A stretch of 64,000 bases of DNA from Stenotrophomonas rhizophila (GTDB taxonomy: Bacteria > Pseudomonadota > Gammaproteobacteria > Xanthomonadales > Xanthomonadaceae): the NCBI RefSeq assembly GCF_020857975.1, contig NZ_JACWUO010000010.1, positions 87,857 to 151,856 on the forward strand, read 5' to 3'. The notes below the pieces were generated by a model that saw nothing but the letters and a program-made list of their open reading frames with translations, was not told the origin of the DNA and ran no database searches. Both the position numbers and the translations under genes were made by a program. Of the stretch, positions 21,513-30,864 are shown piece by piece (position 1 is the stretch's first letter; each line of letters starts with the position of its first letter).

Positions 21513-24266
21513 CTACCAGCTGTAACGCAGGCCCAACTGGCCGGCCACGGCGTGGAAGCCGCCCTGTCCCGACTGCACCCCGAACTCGCCCCAGCCGTTC
21601 AGGCGCGGGGTCATCTGCCATTGCGCACCGGCCTTGATTTCGACCCGCTCGGCGCCAGCGTTGTCCACCCATGGCGTGCCGCCGATGTTCAGCGCGTCGG
21701 TGGCCTGGCTGTTGCGCAACCAGTTTACGGTCAGATAGGGCTGCACCCAGGCGTGCTGCTGCACGTGTCCGCCCGGCGTGCCGCGCCGCCCGTACAGGCG
21801 TACGCCGGTACGGGTGGACAGACCGCCAGCACCGTGCACCGCGACCACGGTGCCATTGCGCTCGACGTGGTCGGCAGCTTTGTAAGCGGTGTACATCAGC
21901 TGCAGCTGTGGTTCGATATACAGCGTAGTGAAGTCACCCAGCTGCACCGGCAACGCATAGTTGAGCTCCAATGAACCGCTCGTACCGTGCGCCGTGTAGC
22001 GTTCCGCAGCGAGCCCGGCGCCCTGCACATTCTGGCGATATCGTGCCCACTGCAGCCAACTGTCCACCTGCAAGCCGCGCTGGTCCTCGCTGGGCTCAAA
22101 CCACGTGGCATACACGCCCACTGCCGCCCCATTCACGCGCCCCTGCGCCAGATAGCCGGTTGCCACAGACTGTGACTGACTGCTGGCCTGGCCGTGGCCA
22201 AGCATTACCCCGAAACGGGTGCTGTCATTGCCAAACAGATCGGTACCCGCCTGCAGCAGAGAGCGCTGCGAGCGCAGCGCCAGCTGGCCGGCCTGAAGAT
22301 TGTGATGCACCTGCTGCTGGCTGGTGCGTGCCCACGCGCCGCGCCGGTACTCGGCCGGGTGCGGTAGGCGCCCACCAAGCCGGTCCTGCAGCGCGTGCTG
22401 GAACATCGCCGTCGCGGCAGCCTGGTTGGCCCAGTATGCCCCGGGTTCTGGACGCAGCACCGGGTCCGGATCCGGCTGCGGGTCCTTGACCTCGTCCGGC
22501 AACTGCGACCGCAGGTACCAGTTGCCATTGTTCGGATCGTCCACGCCGCCCTGGAAAAGGAAGTACTCGTAGGCACCATGCACGGCGCGCGCGCCCAACG
22601 CGAACTGCCCGTTAGACTGGCCCTGCACGTCGATGACTTCGATGCCATCGGCCGCGGTCAAACCCGATCCACCGAGGTTGTTGACCAGCAACCAGGTGTG
22701 GCCGGACGTATCGCCATTCACCAGCAGTCGGTCGGTCGCCACGCCACTGCCATCCAGGCGCGCGTTCAACAGCAGGGTGCCGCCATCGCTGTGGTAGTTT
22801 CCCTGCACGGTAAGCGTACTGAAGTCCCCGGCGTCTGGCGCGGCGAAAGCGATCACAGCGTCGCCCAGCGAAAGGCTGTTCACTGTGGAATCGCCGGTGA
22901 TGGTCCAGCGGCTGCCCTGCTTGATCTGCAAGCTGTCGACGATCCCGGTAGCGCCCGTCCAGTGCACCCTGTTGTCCAGCAGTACCTGAAGGTTGCTGTC
23001 GTGCGGGGTCACGCCGGGGTCGGCAGCGATGATATTTCCCTCGGCCTGCACGCCGTCGCGAAGATTGAAGGCGACCTGGTCCCCGGCGGTGCTTTCCAGC
23101 GACAGCAGTACACCGTTGCCACCCCGAATGCGGGTGCCCTGGCTGAAATCCAGCTGTGCCGTACCGGTCACGCCGATCGCACCATGCTGGGCGCTACCCA
23201 GTTCGCCGCCGACCATGTTGAAGCTGCCGCCACTGGCCAGCAGGCCCCAGGCCTGCGCGCCCTGGGCAAGCACCGCGCTGTCCACCAGATCAAGCGCGCT
23301 GCCGGCACCGCCCAGCGACACTGCATGCGAGCGGTTGCCACTGGTGTGCACGCGGCTGCCTTGCAGTACAACATCGGCACCAGCTTGCACGACCATTCCC
23401 ATGGCGGCGTCGCCTTGGGTGCCGATATCCACGTTGTTACCCATGAAGACCGCCCCGGCGGTGTCCTCCATCCGTACCAGCACGCCGTGGGCGTTACGCC
23501 CATGGGTTTCCAGCCGTGCACTGTCGAGCTGCATCCGGCCGGCGCGCATGTCCACTGCGGCAGAGCCCGCGCCGAGAGTACGTACATTCAACCCTTGGGC
23601 GTCCACCTGTCCTGCCGACAGAAGCCACAGACCGGTAGCACCGGCACCCTCCGTCAGCACCTCTACATCCGCGAGCGCTACCCGGGGGTTGCCACGGTTG
23701 ATGTTGATGCCCATCGAACCATCGCCGAGGGTATGGATGCGGCTGCCGGACAGTTCGGCAGAGGCGCCAATGAACACCACCAGGCCATGGCTGGAGTTCG
23801 CCTGTGTGCTGATCTGGCTGTTGGACAGGCGCACATGGCTGCCCAGTCCTTCCACGAACACACCATGGCCAATCCCGCTCTTGCGGATATCAAGCGCATC
23901 GCCCTCGATGCGGCCACCGGCATTGGCAAACAACCCGTTGCCGAAATTGCCATTGCTGTCCAGACGTCCGCCGAGCAGCGTGATCGTGCTGCCCGCCCCA
24001 TCTGCCAGAGCAGCGTTGACACCAAAGCCGTTGGCCGTCAGGTTGACCGCGCCACCGGCAACGATCGAGCCACCGCGGCGCGCGTAGAATGCCGAACTGT
24101 CGGCGCCATTGCCGCCTGCATCGTCATAGTCACCGCCCGCAACGTGGACCTGGACACCGTCGGCGACTACCTGAGCAGCGAATGCCGGCATGCAGCTGGA
24201 CGCCAGCAAGGCCGCGTGTACAGCCAGGCTCAGCATGCCTGGCCTGGAGACAGCAACTTGGATCAT
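21513..24266 (-). CDS. Autotransporter with pertactin-like passenger and C-terminal beta-barrel
   Basis: A type V secretion protein of 917 residues. A signal peptide ends ASSCMPAFA. Residues about 30-590 form a beta-helix passenger with many imperfect repeats of the type GDGSMGININ or NSSHGLVVF. A Pro/Asp linker DPQPDPDPVLRPEPG precedes the barrel (about 650-917), which ends with GLRYSW, an aromatic last residue as outer-membrane barrels have. It is likely a surface adhesin or biofilm factor. Its ATG at 24266 overlaps the usher stop (ATGA), so it is translationally coupled to the fimbrial operon, which is unusual. Confidence 0.9.
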   Translation of the reverse strand: MIQVAVSRPGMLSLAVHAALLASSCMPAFAAQVVADGVQVHVAGGDYDDAGGNGADSSAFYARRGGSIVAGGAVNLTANGFGVNAALADGAGSTITLLGGRLDSNGNFGNGLFANAGGRIEGDALDIRKSGIGHGVFVEGLGSHVRLSNSQISTQANSSHGLVVFIGASAELSGSRIHTLGDGSMGININRGNPRVALADVEVLTEGAGATGLWLLSAGQVDAQGLNVRTLGAGSAAVDMRAGRMQLDSARLETHGRNAHGVLVRMEDTAGAVFMGNNVDIGTQGDAAMGMVVQAGADVVLQGSRVHTSGNRSHAVSLGGAGSALDLVDSAVLAQGAQAWGLLASGGSFNMVGGELGSAQHGAIGVTGTAQLDFSQGTRIRGGNGVLLSLESTAGDQVAFNLRDGVQAEGNIIAADPGVTPHDSNLQVLLDNRVHWTGATGIVDSLQIKQGSRWTITGDSTVNSLSLGDAVIAFAAPDAGDFSTLTVQGNYHSDGGTLLLNARLDGSGVATDRLLVNGDTSGHTWLLVNNLGGSGLTAADGIEVIDVQGQSNGQFALGARAVHGAYEYFLFQGGVDDPNNGNWYLRSQLPDEVKDPQPDPDPVLRPEPGAYWANQAAATAMFQHALQDRLGGRLPHPAEYRRGAWARTSQQQVHHNLQAGQLALRSQRSLLQAGTDLFGNDSTRFGVMLGHGQASSQSQSVATGYLAQGRVNGAAVGVYATWFEPSEDQRGLQVDSWLQWARYRQNVQGAGLAAERYTAHGTSGSLELNYALPVQLGDFTTLYIEPQLQLMYTAYKAADHVERNGTVVAVHGAGGLSTRTGVRLYGRRGTPGGHVQQHAWVQPYLTVNWLRNSQATDALNIGGTPWVDNAGAERVEIKAGAQWQMTPRLNGWGEFGVQSGQGGFHAVAGQLGLRYSW

Positions 24267-27010
24267 CGGGAAGTTCCTGGAATGGGTAAGCGGGGGAGCG
24301 AACGAGCGGTCGGTGGGTAGCCAGGGCGCTCAATCCCGATGGGATCGTCCGTGCCACCGGCCTTGTTTGAGGTGGACGGCGGCGCCGCCGAGATGCGGTT
24401 GCCCTGCACTTCCGACGCCACATGCCGGATCCGCTCACAGACCGCCTGCTCGATCACGTCCGGCAGGCCCTGCCGCGCCGGGCCGCGGTCTGGTAGCTGA
24501 TAGAAGATCTCGCACTGCTCGTGGCCCTGCTTGCCCCAGCGCACGGTCACTACGCCATTGGCATCGTCACTGCGCAACTGCACGCGACTACCCTGGCCAA
24601 CGCTACCCACGCTGTTGCCGTAGACGTCGAACACGCTGGCCGCAAATGGCAGCGGACTGCCATCGCTGCGCCGCGCCTTGATCAGCACCGAACGTCCGGT
24701 ATCGGTGGGGTAGTCCAGGCGCACCACCGCGCCATGCCGCGGCGCCACCATCCGGGTGGTGGTCTTGAGCTGCACATCGGTGGACATGCCGCGCGGATCC
24801 AGCTCCACCCTGTTGAAGCGGTAGGGAAGCAACGAAGGTACCAACGCATAGCCGCGTGAATCCACCCGCGCGCCATCGCCGCCGTCGACCCGTGCGCCCG
24901 CCGCATCGGGCGCGCGCACCAGGCCGATGGTATCGCCGAGCCTCGGCGCAAGAGTCACGCCACCACCATGCACCGCAAGTCCACCACTGAGATCGAACGA
25001 GCTATTGCGGTTGTCCTGCCCCTGCGAGTAGCTGGCCCCCAGCTGTGCATATGGCGCCTGATACTGGACATTGCCACCCACGGTGGCACCATCCTGCGCG
25101 TGCGCAAGATTTACCCCGTACTGCAGATCGCGATATCGGCCTGCGCTACCGCTGATACCGATGTTGCCACCGATATCGTGATTGCGGTCGCTGCGTACCG
25201 TCGAATACAAGCTGGGTGCGCGTTCGGCAGTACCCAACGGCATATTGAGAGTCAGGCCTATTTCATTGTCGACATGCTGGCTGGACAGCTGCCGCGAGCG
25301 CTGTGCGCTCAAGCTGTAGCTCAGGGTCTTCCAGCGATTGCTGTAGCTGAGAGAATAGTTCAGGGTGCGGCCACTGCGGTTCCAGTAGTCCGTGCTGGAC
25401 GCGTTGAAGTACAGCGCGCCACCGTCCCTTCCAAACGCCTGGCTGACGCTGCCCTCCAGCCGGCTGCGATAACGGTCCAGACTCTGCGGGTCACCCAGTG
25501 CCTCCGCCTCCGCCCGCAGGCGCAGCGCCTGGTTGAGGTCGACGTAGCCCTCGGTCGAATAGCGGTAGGCGCCGACCGAAAAATTGGTCCCGGAGCTGAC
25601 CAGCTGTTTGCTGAAACGCAGTTGCACGCTCTGTCCGGAAAGATTCTCCGACGGCAGTTGCAGACGGGCCTGGGTCATATCCAGTGAGAATGCGCCCAGC
25701 GGAGTGTTCAGCGAGGCGCCCAGCTGCGCTGCGGCGTAGTGTTCGCTCTTCAGCGCACCGGTGTAGCCGGTCACCGCATTGCTCAGGCCGCGCTGCATTT
25801 GGGCCTGCAGCAGATAGGGCTGATAGCCCAACCGCACCGCATCGGCCTGACCCGCACTGACCGCATACCGGGTATAGCCGGGGCGCAGCAGCCGTGCAGA
25901 GCCGGAGTACGGAACCACGAAGGTTTTCTCGCGGCCATCAGCCTCCCGGACGACCACTTCCAGATCGCCACCGTATCCGACCGCGTACAGGTCGTCGATC
26001 TCGAACGGACCTGGTGCCACCGTAAGTTCGCGCAGCGGCACACCCCGCTGCAGCACGCGAACCAGCGCATTGCTGTCGGCAATGCCGCGTACCACCGGTG
26101 CGTAACCAACCAGCGACTGCGGCAACATGCGGTCGTCCGTCACCAGTTCAACACCGCGCATACGCACGCTACCGAACAGGTCGCCCTGCGAATACAACTG
26201 GCCCACCATCAGCTGGGACTGCAGGCTGACCACATCACGCTGTGCGAAAGTGGCGCTGGCCTGGTACCGGCTGCCGGCCGAGTTGCTCCAGGTCAAGGAG
26301 CCTTGGTGCCGCAGCAGCCAGCCGCCGGCATTGATGCCAGCCCGGATGCCCAGGTATCCGCGGGTGCTGGCAATGCCGCCGATGTGGCTGTCGTAAACGT
26401 TGGCGTTGTACTGCAGCGTTGCCGCCGTCACACCGCCATCGAGCTGTTCCGGCGAAACATAATCACGTGGTCGCTGCGACATGTATAACTGAGGCACCTG
26501 CACGAACAGTTCCTGCTCGCCCTGCTCGAACCGGACACTGGCACCGGGCACCCATTGCTCGATCGCAAGGCAGTCGTCCACCGCCGCGGCCGGCCCGGGC
26601 TCGACACCGACACCGGCACCGACGCGATCTTCATCGACACGCTGCAGATCTATCCCGAAACGGTCCAGCATCAATCGATCAACGCAAAGCTGCGCATCCT
26701 GCTGGCCGGCCGGAACCGCAAAGCGCAGCGATTCCGGCGCACCCGGCCTGCCATTCACCTGTACCGCGGCCGCATAGGTACCAGGCAGTATCACGTTGCC
26801 CTTGTTGAAACGGGACAGATCTACCCGGGTACTACCCGGGAATTGCCCGGAACGGAACTCATACACCCGCTCACCCGCTGCAACACCACCGCCGGCGGCC
26901 GCCATGACCGGTGCCGAGACGACAGCAATCACCAGCGTCACGGCCGCAGCAAGCGCATGGATCTGGAAACGCGGCAGCACCACCGACTCTATACGCGATT
27001 GAACATACAT
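24263..27010 (-). CDS. Fimbrial outer-membrane usher (FimD/PapC family)
   Basis: An usher of 915 residues. It is the outer-membrane pore that accepts chaperone-subunit complexes and secretes the growing fimbria. A signal region ends near APVMA. The N-terminal domain (FRSGQFPGSTRVDLSRFNKGN) receives the chaperone. The central barrel has the plug and the motif SRGYALVPSLLPYRFN. The C-terminal domain has GSRVQLRSDDANGVVTVRWG and a Cys pair. After the normal end it has an unusual Pro/Ser-rich tail of about 40 residues. The chaperone lies 154 bases upstream, the autotransporter overlaps its stop. Confidence 0.93.
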   Translation of the reverse strand: MYVQSRIESVVLPRFQIHALAAAVTLVIAVVSAPVMAAAGGGVAAGERVYEFRSGQFPGSTRVDLSRFNKGNVILPGTYAAAVQVNGRPGAPESLRFAVPAGQQDAQLCVDRLMLDRFGIDLQRVDEDRVGAGVGVEPGPAAAVDDCLAIEQWVPGASVRFEQGEQELFVQVPQLYMSQRPRDYVSPEQLDGGVTAATLQYNANVYDSHIGGIASTRGYLGIRAGINAGGWLLRHQGSLTWSNSAGSRYQASATFAQRDVVSLQSQLMVGQLYSQGDLFGSVRMRGVELVTDDRMLPQSLVGYAPVVRGIADSNALVRVLQRGVPLRELTVAPGPFEIDDLYAVGYGGDLEVVVREADGREKTFVVPYSGSARLLRPGYTRYAVSAGQADAVRLGYQPYLLQAQMQRGLSNAVTGYTGALKSEHYAAAQLGASLNTPLGAFSLDMTQARLQLPSENLSGQSVQLRFSKQLVSSGTNFSVGAYRYSTEGYVDLNQALRLRAEAEALGDPQSLDRYRSRLEGSVSQAFGRDGGALYFNASSTDYWNRSGRTLNYSLSYSNRWKTLSYSLSAQRSRQLSSQHVDNEIGLTLNMPLGTAERAPSLYSTVRSDRNHDIGGNIGISGSAGRYRDLQYGVNLAHAQDGATVGGNVQYQAPYAQLGASYSQGQDNRNSSFDLSGGLAVHGGGVTLAPRLGDTIGLVRAPDAAGARVDGGDGARVDSRGYALVPSLLPYRFNRVELDPRGMSTDVQLKTTTRMVAPRHGAVVRLDYPTDTGRSVLIKARRSDGSPLPFAASVFDVYGNSVGSVGQGSRVQLRSDDANGVVTVRWGKQGHEQCEIFYQLPDRGPARQGLPDVIEQAVCERIRHVASEVQGNRISAAPPSTSNKAGGTDDPIGIERPGYPPTARSLPRLPIPGTSR

Positions 27011-27164
27011 GGCTTCAGGCCCCTGTACAGGCGAACGTCGTGCAGCCAGGCACTACCGGCACCAGTGGCACCAGGTGACCATCACCGCGATTGGAAGAAG
27101 CTACCTGCTGCATTGACTCGGCAAACGCACATCGCCGCCAGGCATGCCGCAGGTGAAATTTGGC

Positions 27165-27941
27165 TCAGTCCGTGGCAGCTGCAGTAAATGCAGCCACGGA
27201 ACCGACTCGGCCACCGAAATCGTTGACCGTCTGGAACTCGATCTTCGCCGCCGCGCCAGGGCGAGCATCCAGCCCGGGGACGTTGAACTGCTGCCGCCCG
27301 AAAGGCGCCACCATGCCTTCGTTGACATGATTGCCGCGCTTGTAGCGCAGCTGTTTTTCCCCATCGACCACCTTCAGTCCCTGCAGGGTGATGAAGTACG
27401 GCGTAGGATTGCTCACCTGCACAACGTACCCTTGCTGGTTCTTTGCCGGCTGCACCGACCATTGCAGCTGCTGCGGCGCTTCATGCGCCAACGGCTTCAG
27501 CCCCTCGGGCCTGAAGAACGTTTTCAAGCGGGTCCGGAAGGAAAACTGCAGATTCACCTCGCCCTCAGCCATCTTGTCCAGTGCCGGCGGAATCTCCAGA
27601 ACGTTCAACCAGAACAGGGTTTCCCGATCGTCGGCCAATGGTTCGCCGGTATAGGAAACACGCAGCGTCTGACTGCTGCCGGGATCCATGCGGAACACTG
27701 GCGGGCTGATCACGAACGGCACATCAACGGTATCTGGAGTGGACTTTTCGTCGCCGGAGTCCAGCCACACCTGCAGTACGCTTGGCACGTCCTCGGCCAT
27801 GTTGCTGAGCCGTACCAGCACTTCCCGTTCCTGCCCTGGATAGATCACCCGTGTCCCAGTGATCACGACCTTGGCCTGTACCGTGCCAGCCGCCAGCAAC
27901 AGCGCCAGCACCCATCCCATACGCTTCATCATCACCATCAT
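27165..27941 (-). CDS. Periplasmic fimbrial chaperone (PapD family)
   Basis: A protein of 258 residues with a signal peptide ending GTVQA. It has the two immunoglobulin-like domains of usher-pathway chaperones. The G1 donor strand and the family signature DRETLFWLNVLEIPP are clear, as is NPTPYFITLQGL in domain two. It folds fimbrial subunits by donor-strand complementation. Several ATGs lie close together at the start; 27941 is used, and 27929 (MKRMGWV) is equally possible. It lies between the subunit gene and the usher gene. Confidence 0.93.
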   Translation of the reverse strand: MMVMMKRMGWVLALLLAAGTVQAKVVITGTRVIYPGQEREVLVRLSNMAEDVPSVLQVWLDSGDEKSTPDTVDVPFVISPPVFRMDPGSSQTLRVSYTGEPLADDRETLFWLNVLEIPPALDKMAEGEVNLQFSFRTRLKTFFRPEGLKPLAHEAPQQLQWSVQPAKNQQGYVVQVSNPTPYFITLQGLKVVDGEKQLRYKRGNHVNEGMVAPFGRQQFNVPGLDARPGAAAKIEFQTVNDFGGRVGSVAAFTAAATD

Positions 27942-28025
27942 CCACTATTCCCATTGAGCGCAATGCGGGTCCACACCGGGCGAACCCGCACGCCAAGCGC
28001 TATGCGGCGCTCAGGCCGGCATTGC

Positions 28026-28586
28026 TCAGTTGTAGACGATCTGGTAACCGACTTCCGAGGCCACGTTGCCGACATCGGCGACGCCGGTCGAATACATGCG
28101 CACGATCAGCGGAATCTGGGTCTCATGGTTGACGATCTCGTACCCGGCCGAATCATCGTTGGCCAGATCGATCGCCACGCCGTCCAGGTTCGCGATTTCG
28201 ATCTTGACTTCCGGAGCGGGATTGGTGGTGGCCGTATTGTTCAGGCGACCGGTAGCGAGATCGATGTTCGGGCTGGCCGGGTCGAAGCGCACATAGGCCT
28301 CATCACCATTGGTGCAGTTGGTGTCGGTCGGGCCACCGATGCGGATGGTCACCAGCTTGTCACCGCCCACCTTGCCGGCGACGTCCAGCTGTGCCTTCGG
28401 CACGCCAAGCAGGTCCACATCGTGGTTGGCCAGGCCGGAACCCGGGGCATGCCCATCAACAAGGCAGGTGGTCGCAGTAACCGTGCCGACGATCTTGATG
28501 GTGCCGTCGTTGGCGGCCTGAGCCGGATTGGTGGCCGCAACACCCAGGCCCGCGACGAGAACGGCCGAAATAGCGAAGTGCTTCAT
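28026..28586 (-). CDS. Fimbrial major subunit (pilin)
   Basis: A fimbrial protein of 186 residues with a signal peptide ending NPAQA. The mature part has the pilin pattern: a Cys in TATTCLVDG near the start, a second Cys in TDTNCTNGD and the terminal beta-zipper motif ending GYQIVYN with the penultimate Tyr. It is exported by the Sec system and assembled by the chaperone-usher pair downstream. The gap upstream (28587-28782) is AT-richer and carries an ATTCCTAG site, so it may have its own promoter. Confidence 0.9.
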   Translation of the reverse strand: MKHFAISAVLVAGLGVAATNPAQAANDGTIKIVGTVTATTCLVDGHAPGSGLANHDVDLLGVPKAQLDVAGKVGGDKLVTIRIGGPTDTNCTNGDEAYVRFDPASPNIDLATGRLNNTATTNPAPEVKIEIANLDGVAIDLANDDSAGYEIVNHETQIPLIVRMYSTGVADVGNVASEVGYQIVYN

Positions 28587-28766
28587 TGATTGAATCTCCA
28601 TTTGATGATTTACGAGGGAGGTGCAACGCCCCGACAACGGCCGCACTGATGGCAACCACTGCAACTGCGGTATCGATTTCAGCCGATGGCATGCAGATTT
28701 GGGCAATTGATTATCTCGACCATCTCGCACGCTGTATCTGGGGCGCCCCCCAAAACACCTGGCCGG

Positions 28767-28774
28767 ATTCCTAG
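28767..28774. promoter_or_regulatory. RcsB-box-like half site upstream of the fimbrial subunit gene
   Basis: ATTCCTAG at 28767-28774, about 180 bases upstream of the pilin start. It matches the right half (ATTCCTA) of the RcsB/RcsAB box. RcsB-like regulators are encoded on both sides of this block. The binding is an inference from sequence only. Confidence 0.35.
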
Positions 28775-28782
28775 CCCGGCCA

Positions 28783-29337
28783 TCAGTGCGACGGCGGCCA
28801 CGTCCAGACCTGACGCAATACCTCATCCACTTGTTGGCGATGTATCGGACCGAAGTAGCGCGCATCGAAGGAAGAAGCCGAGTAGTCGGACATCAGCAAC
28901 AGTTCGTGCGCATGTAGCGCTCGCTCCTGCATGATCAACCTCGGCATCGCCCGTCCTGCAGCATCACGCTGCAACGGCGTACTGTTGGTCAGCAGATGGC
29001 CATTGACACGCACGCCGTCCGCACCGATGGAGACCCTGTCGCCGGCACCGGCAACGATCTTCTTCAGCAATGGCCGTACCCCGCCCGGGCATCGACCGCT
29101 TGGCAGGTAGTGACGTTGCCGCGCCAATGCGAACACGGGCAGCTCAACAGACGGGCAGAACGAACCATAGCGACCCGGCCGCGCAGGTTCGCTATGCACC
29201 CAGTAAACCCCATAGGGCAGACTGGGGGTGGTGTTGAAGCGTGCGCCCAACACTCCCATCGACAGCGGCAGTAGCGCTGCCAGCAGCAGGCCAGACACCG
29301 CCCGGCGGCGCTGGCCGCGGGTTGCCAACCAGCCCAC
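28783..29337 (-). CDS. traF: TraF-type S26 signal peptidase (pilin maturation)
   Basis: A membrane peptidase of 184 residues, family S26. One N-terminal membrane helix (about 12-32) is followed by the catalytic Ser39 in FNTTPSLPYGVYW and the general base Lys92 or Lys93 in LLKKIVAGAGD. In plasmid RP4, TraF trims and cyclises the TrbC pilin; this protein most likely does the same for the TrbC encoded at 40199-40585, although it sits 11 kb away between fimbrial genes. It starts with GTG. A palindrome, CCGCCTGCAGGCGG, lies between the adhesin gene and this one. Confidence 0.88.
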   Translation of the reverse strand: MGWLATRGQRRRAVSGLLLAALLPLSMGVLGARFNTTPSLPYGVYWVHSEPARPGRYGSFCPSVELPVFALARQRHYLPSGRCPGGVRPLLKKIVAGAGDRVSIGADGVRVNGHLLTNSTPLQRDAAGRAMPRLIMQERALHAHELLLMSDYSASSFDARYFGPIHRQQVDEVLRQVWTWPPSH

Positions 29338-29376
29338 GGCTAAACCTGCCGCCTGCAGGCGGGGCGGCCCGCCTGC

Positions 29377-30342
29377 TTAGTCATACTCGGCCTTGACGAT
29401 TACATCCGTGCTTACAGGGCCATTGACCAGGTCACCAGCGAGGCGACGGAAGCGCGCACGGAACGCGTACTCACCACCCGCAGCCAGGGTTGGCATGGTC
29501 GCATCCCCGCCCGGGTCGATATCGGTACCTGCAGCGGTCTGCAGCTGCACCCCCACGCCACCACCCGGACCGGTAACCGCAAACAGCGTGGGGTCGGTCG
29601 GTTCGGCGTTGCCGTTGAAGGAGAAGGTGACGTTGTGGAACTGGGTCAGATCGCAGTTCTCAGACACCAGCTTGAAGTCCCTCCAAGGCGTTCCACCGCC
29701 GGTAAAGCTGTGCGGCGCAGCCTGCCCCAGATCCACGGTCTGGTTGATCGAGCCGCTGGTGATGTCGCAGGTGGCCAGGTTGAACTGGACATCGACCGCT
29801 TCGAGGAAGTTGATCGGACGTGACGCAGCAGAATCCAGTGCGGCCTGCGCCGCTTGGAATGGAGCCCCGCTGCCGATGCTGCCCCCCGCGAAATCACCAG
29901 CAATGCGATAGTAGCTTACGTAGTACGTCCCTTCATCGCGCAGCGTGTAGCTGCCGGGGGTGCTGTAATCAATGGAATAGGGATATGCGCGGCGGGCGCC
30001 GCCGGTGGAGGACTGGTATTCGACCTTCACCCCGACGCCTGCCAGGGTCGTCGTGTAGACATCTGGAATCCCCGATGGCACCAGCGTTCCGTTCATCCGC
30101 CGGGTGATGCGGTCGGGGCCAACGCAGTTCGCCCAACCTCCTTCCGTACCCACCACGTGACTGTACTCCTTGAGCAGATCGCCGGGTCTGGCATTCTGCT
30201 TGACCACGATCGGCAGACCGGAAGCGCCATTCACTGTTACCGTGAGCTGTTTTCCCACCGTGCACGCCGCCTGCGCGGCAGAGCATGCCAGCAGCCCGGC
30301 CCCGCCCAGGCAGCAGGCCAGGACAATCTGTTTGTGCTTCAT
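29377..30342 (-). CDS. Fimbrial adhesin / tip subunit
   Basis: A protein of 321 residues with a signal peptide ending SAAQA and an early Cys (ACTVG). Two halves are visible. The N-terminal part (to about 150) is a receptor-binding-like domain. The C-terminal pilin domain (from about 185) has NLATCDITSGSINQTVDLG and ends VIVKAEYD, a typical donor-strand-acceptor end. The length is that of two-domain tip adhesins. It lies upstream of the pilin gene instead of at the operon end, and next to the conjugation-type genes. The receptor is unknown. Confidence 0.8.
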   Translation of the reverse strand: MKHKQIVLACCLGGAGLLACSAAQAACTVGKQLTVTVNGASGLPIVVKQNARPGDLLKEYSHVVGTEGGWANCVGPDRITRRMNGTLVPSGIPDVYTTTLAGVGVKVEYQSSTGGARRAYPYSIDYSTPGSYTLRDEGTYYVSYYRIAGDFAGGSIGSGAPFQAAQAALDSAASRPINFLEAVDVQFNLATCDITSGSINQTVDLGQAAPHSFTGGGTPWRDFKLVSENCDLTQFHNVTFSFNGNAEPTDPTLFAVTGPGGGVGVQLQTAAGTDIDPGGDATMPTLAAGGEYAFRARFRRLAGDLVNGPVSTDVIVKAEYD

Positions 30343-30399
30343 ACGTGTACCTCATCGAATGCATTGAATTCAACTGATTGCTAGCCGGCCACGACTGGC

Positions 30400-30864
30400 T
30401 CAGCCGGCCGCCGCCGGTGGCGTTATGCCGACCTCGTAGGTCGGAAAGTGCTGGTCAAGCCATCGCCCCCATCTGCCCGCCCTTTGAATGAGCTGCGCCC
30501 GGTAGCGGCGGTTGTACTGCGGTGTGCGCGAGTGGTAGTTTGCCGCCCGCGTCCACAGGTCGCCGCTGTCGTCGCGCAGATGACCGCGCAACCGCCATGC
30601 CGCCAGGTCATAGGGATAGCAACCCGATGCCGCTACATGCGCAGGACTGATGCCGTAACGAGCCAGCTCGCGCAGATACGCCGTGTTGAACTGCATCGCG
30701 CCGACATCCAGCGTGCCGTTGCTGTTGCGCACCACCTGGCCCGGGCGTCCGCCTTCCTGCTCGGCCACGGCCAGCACCAGGTTGGCCGGAATGTGGTATT
30801 TGATCGCCGCAGCGATCGAGCAGACCACCCGCTCCTGCTGCAGCGGCGGTAGATCAACCGGCAT
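30400..30864 (-). CDS. Lytic transglycosylase, VirB1/TrbN type
   Basis: An SLT-domain protein of 154 residues. The catalytic Glu lies in AVAEQEGGRPG, followed by NGTLDVGAMQFN, the usual substrate-cleft pattern. It would open the peptidoglycan for the secretion channel. I chose ATG 30864 (MPVDLPPL) because a GGAG lies six bases upstream; in-frame ATGs at 30870 and 30876 are alternatives. No signal peptide is visible, so export is unexplained. It overlaps the end of trbL by 11 bases. Confidence 0.8.
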   Translation of the reverse strand: MPVDLPPLQQERVVCSIAAAIKYHIPANLVLAVAEQEGGRPGQVVRNSNGTLDVGAMQFNTAYLRELARYGISPAHVAASGCYPYDLAAWRLRGHLRDDSGDLWTRAANYHSRTPQYNRRYRAQLIQRAGRWGRWLDQHFPTYEVGITPPAAAG

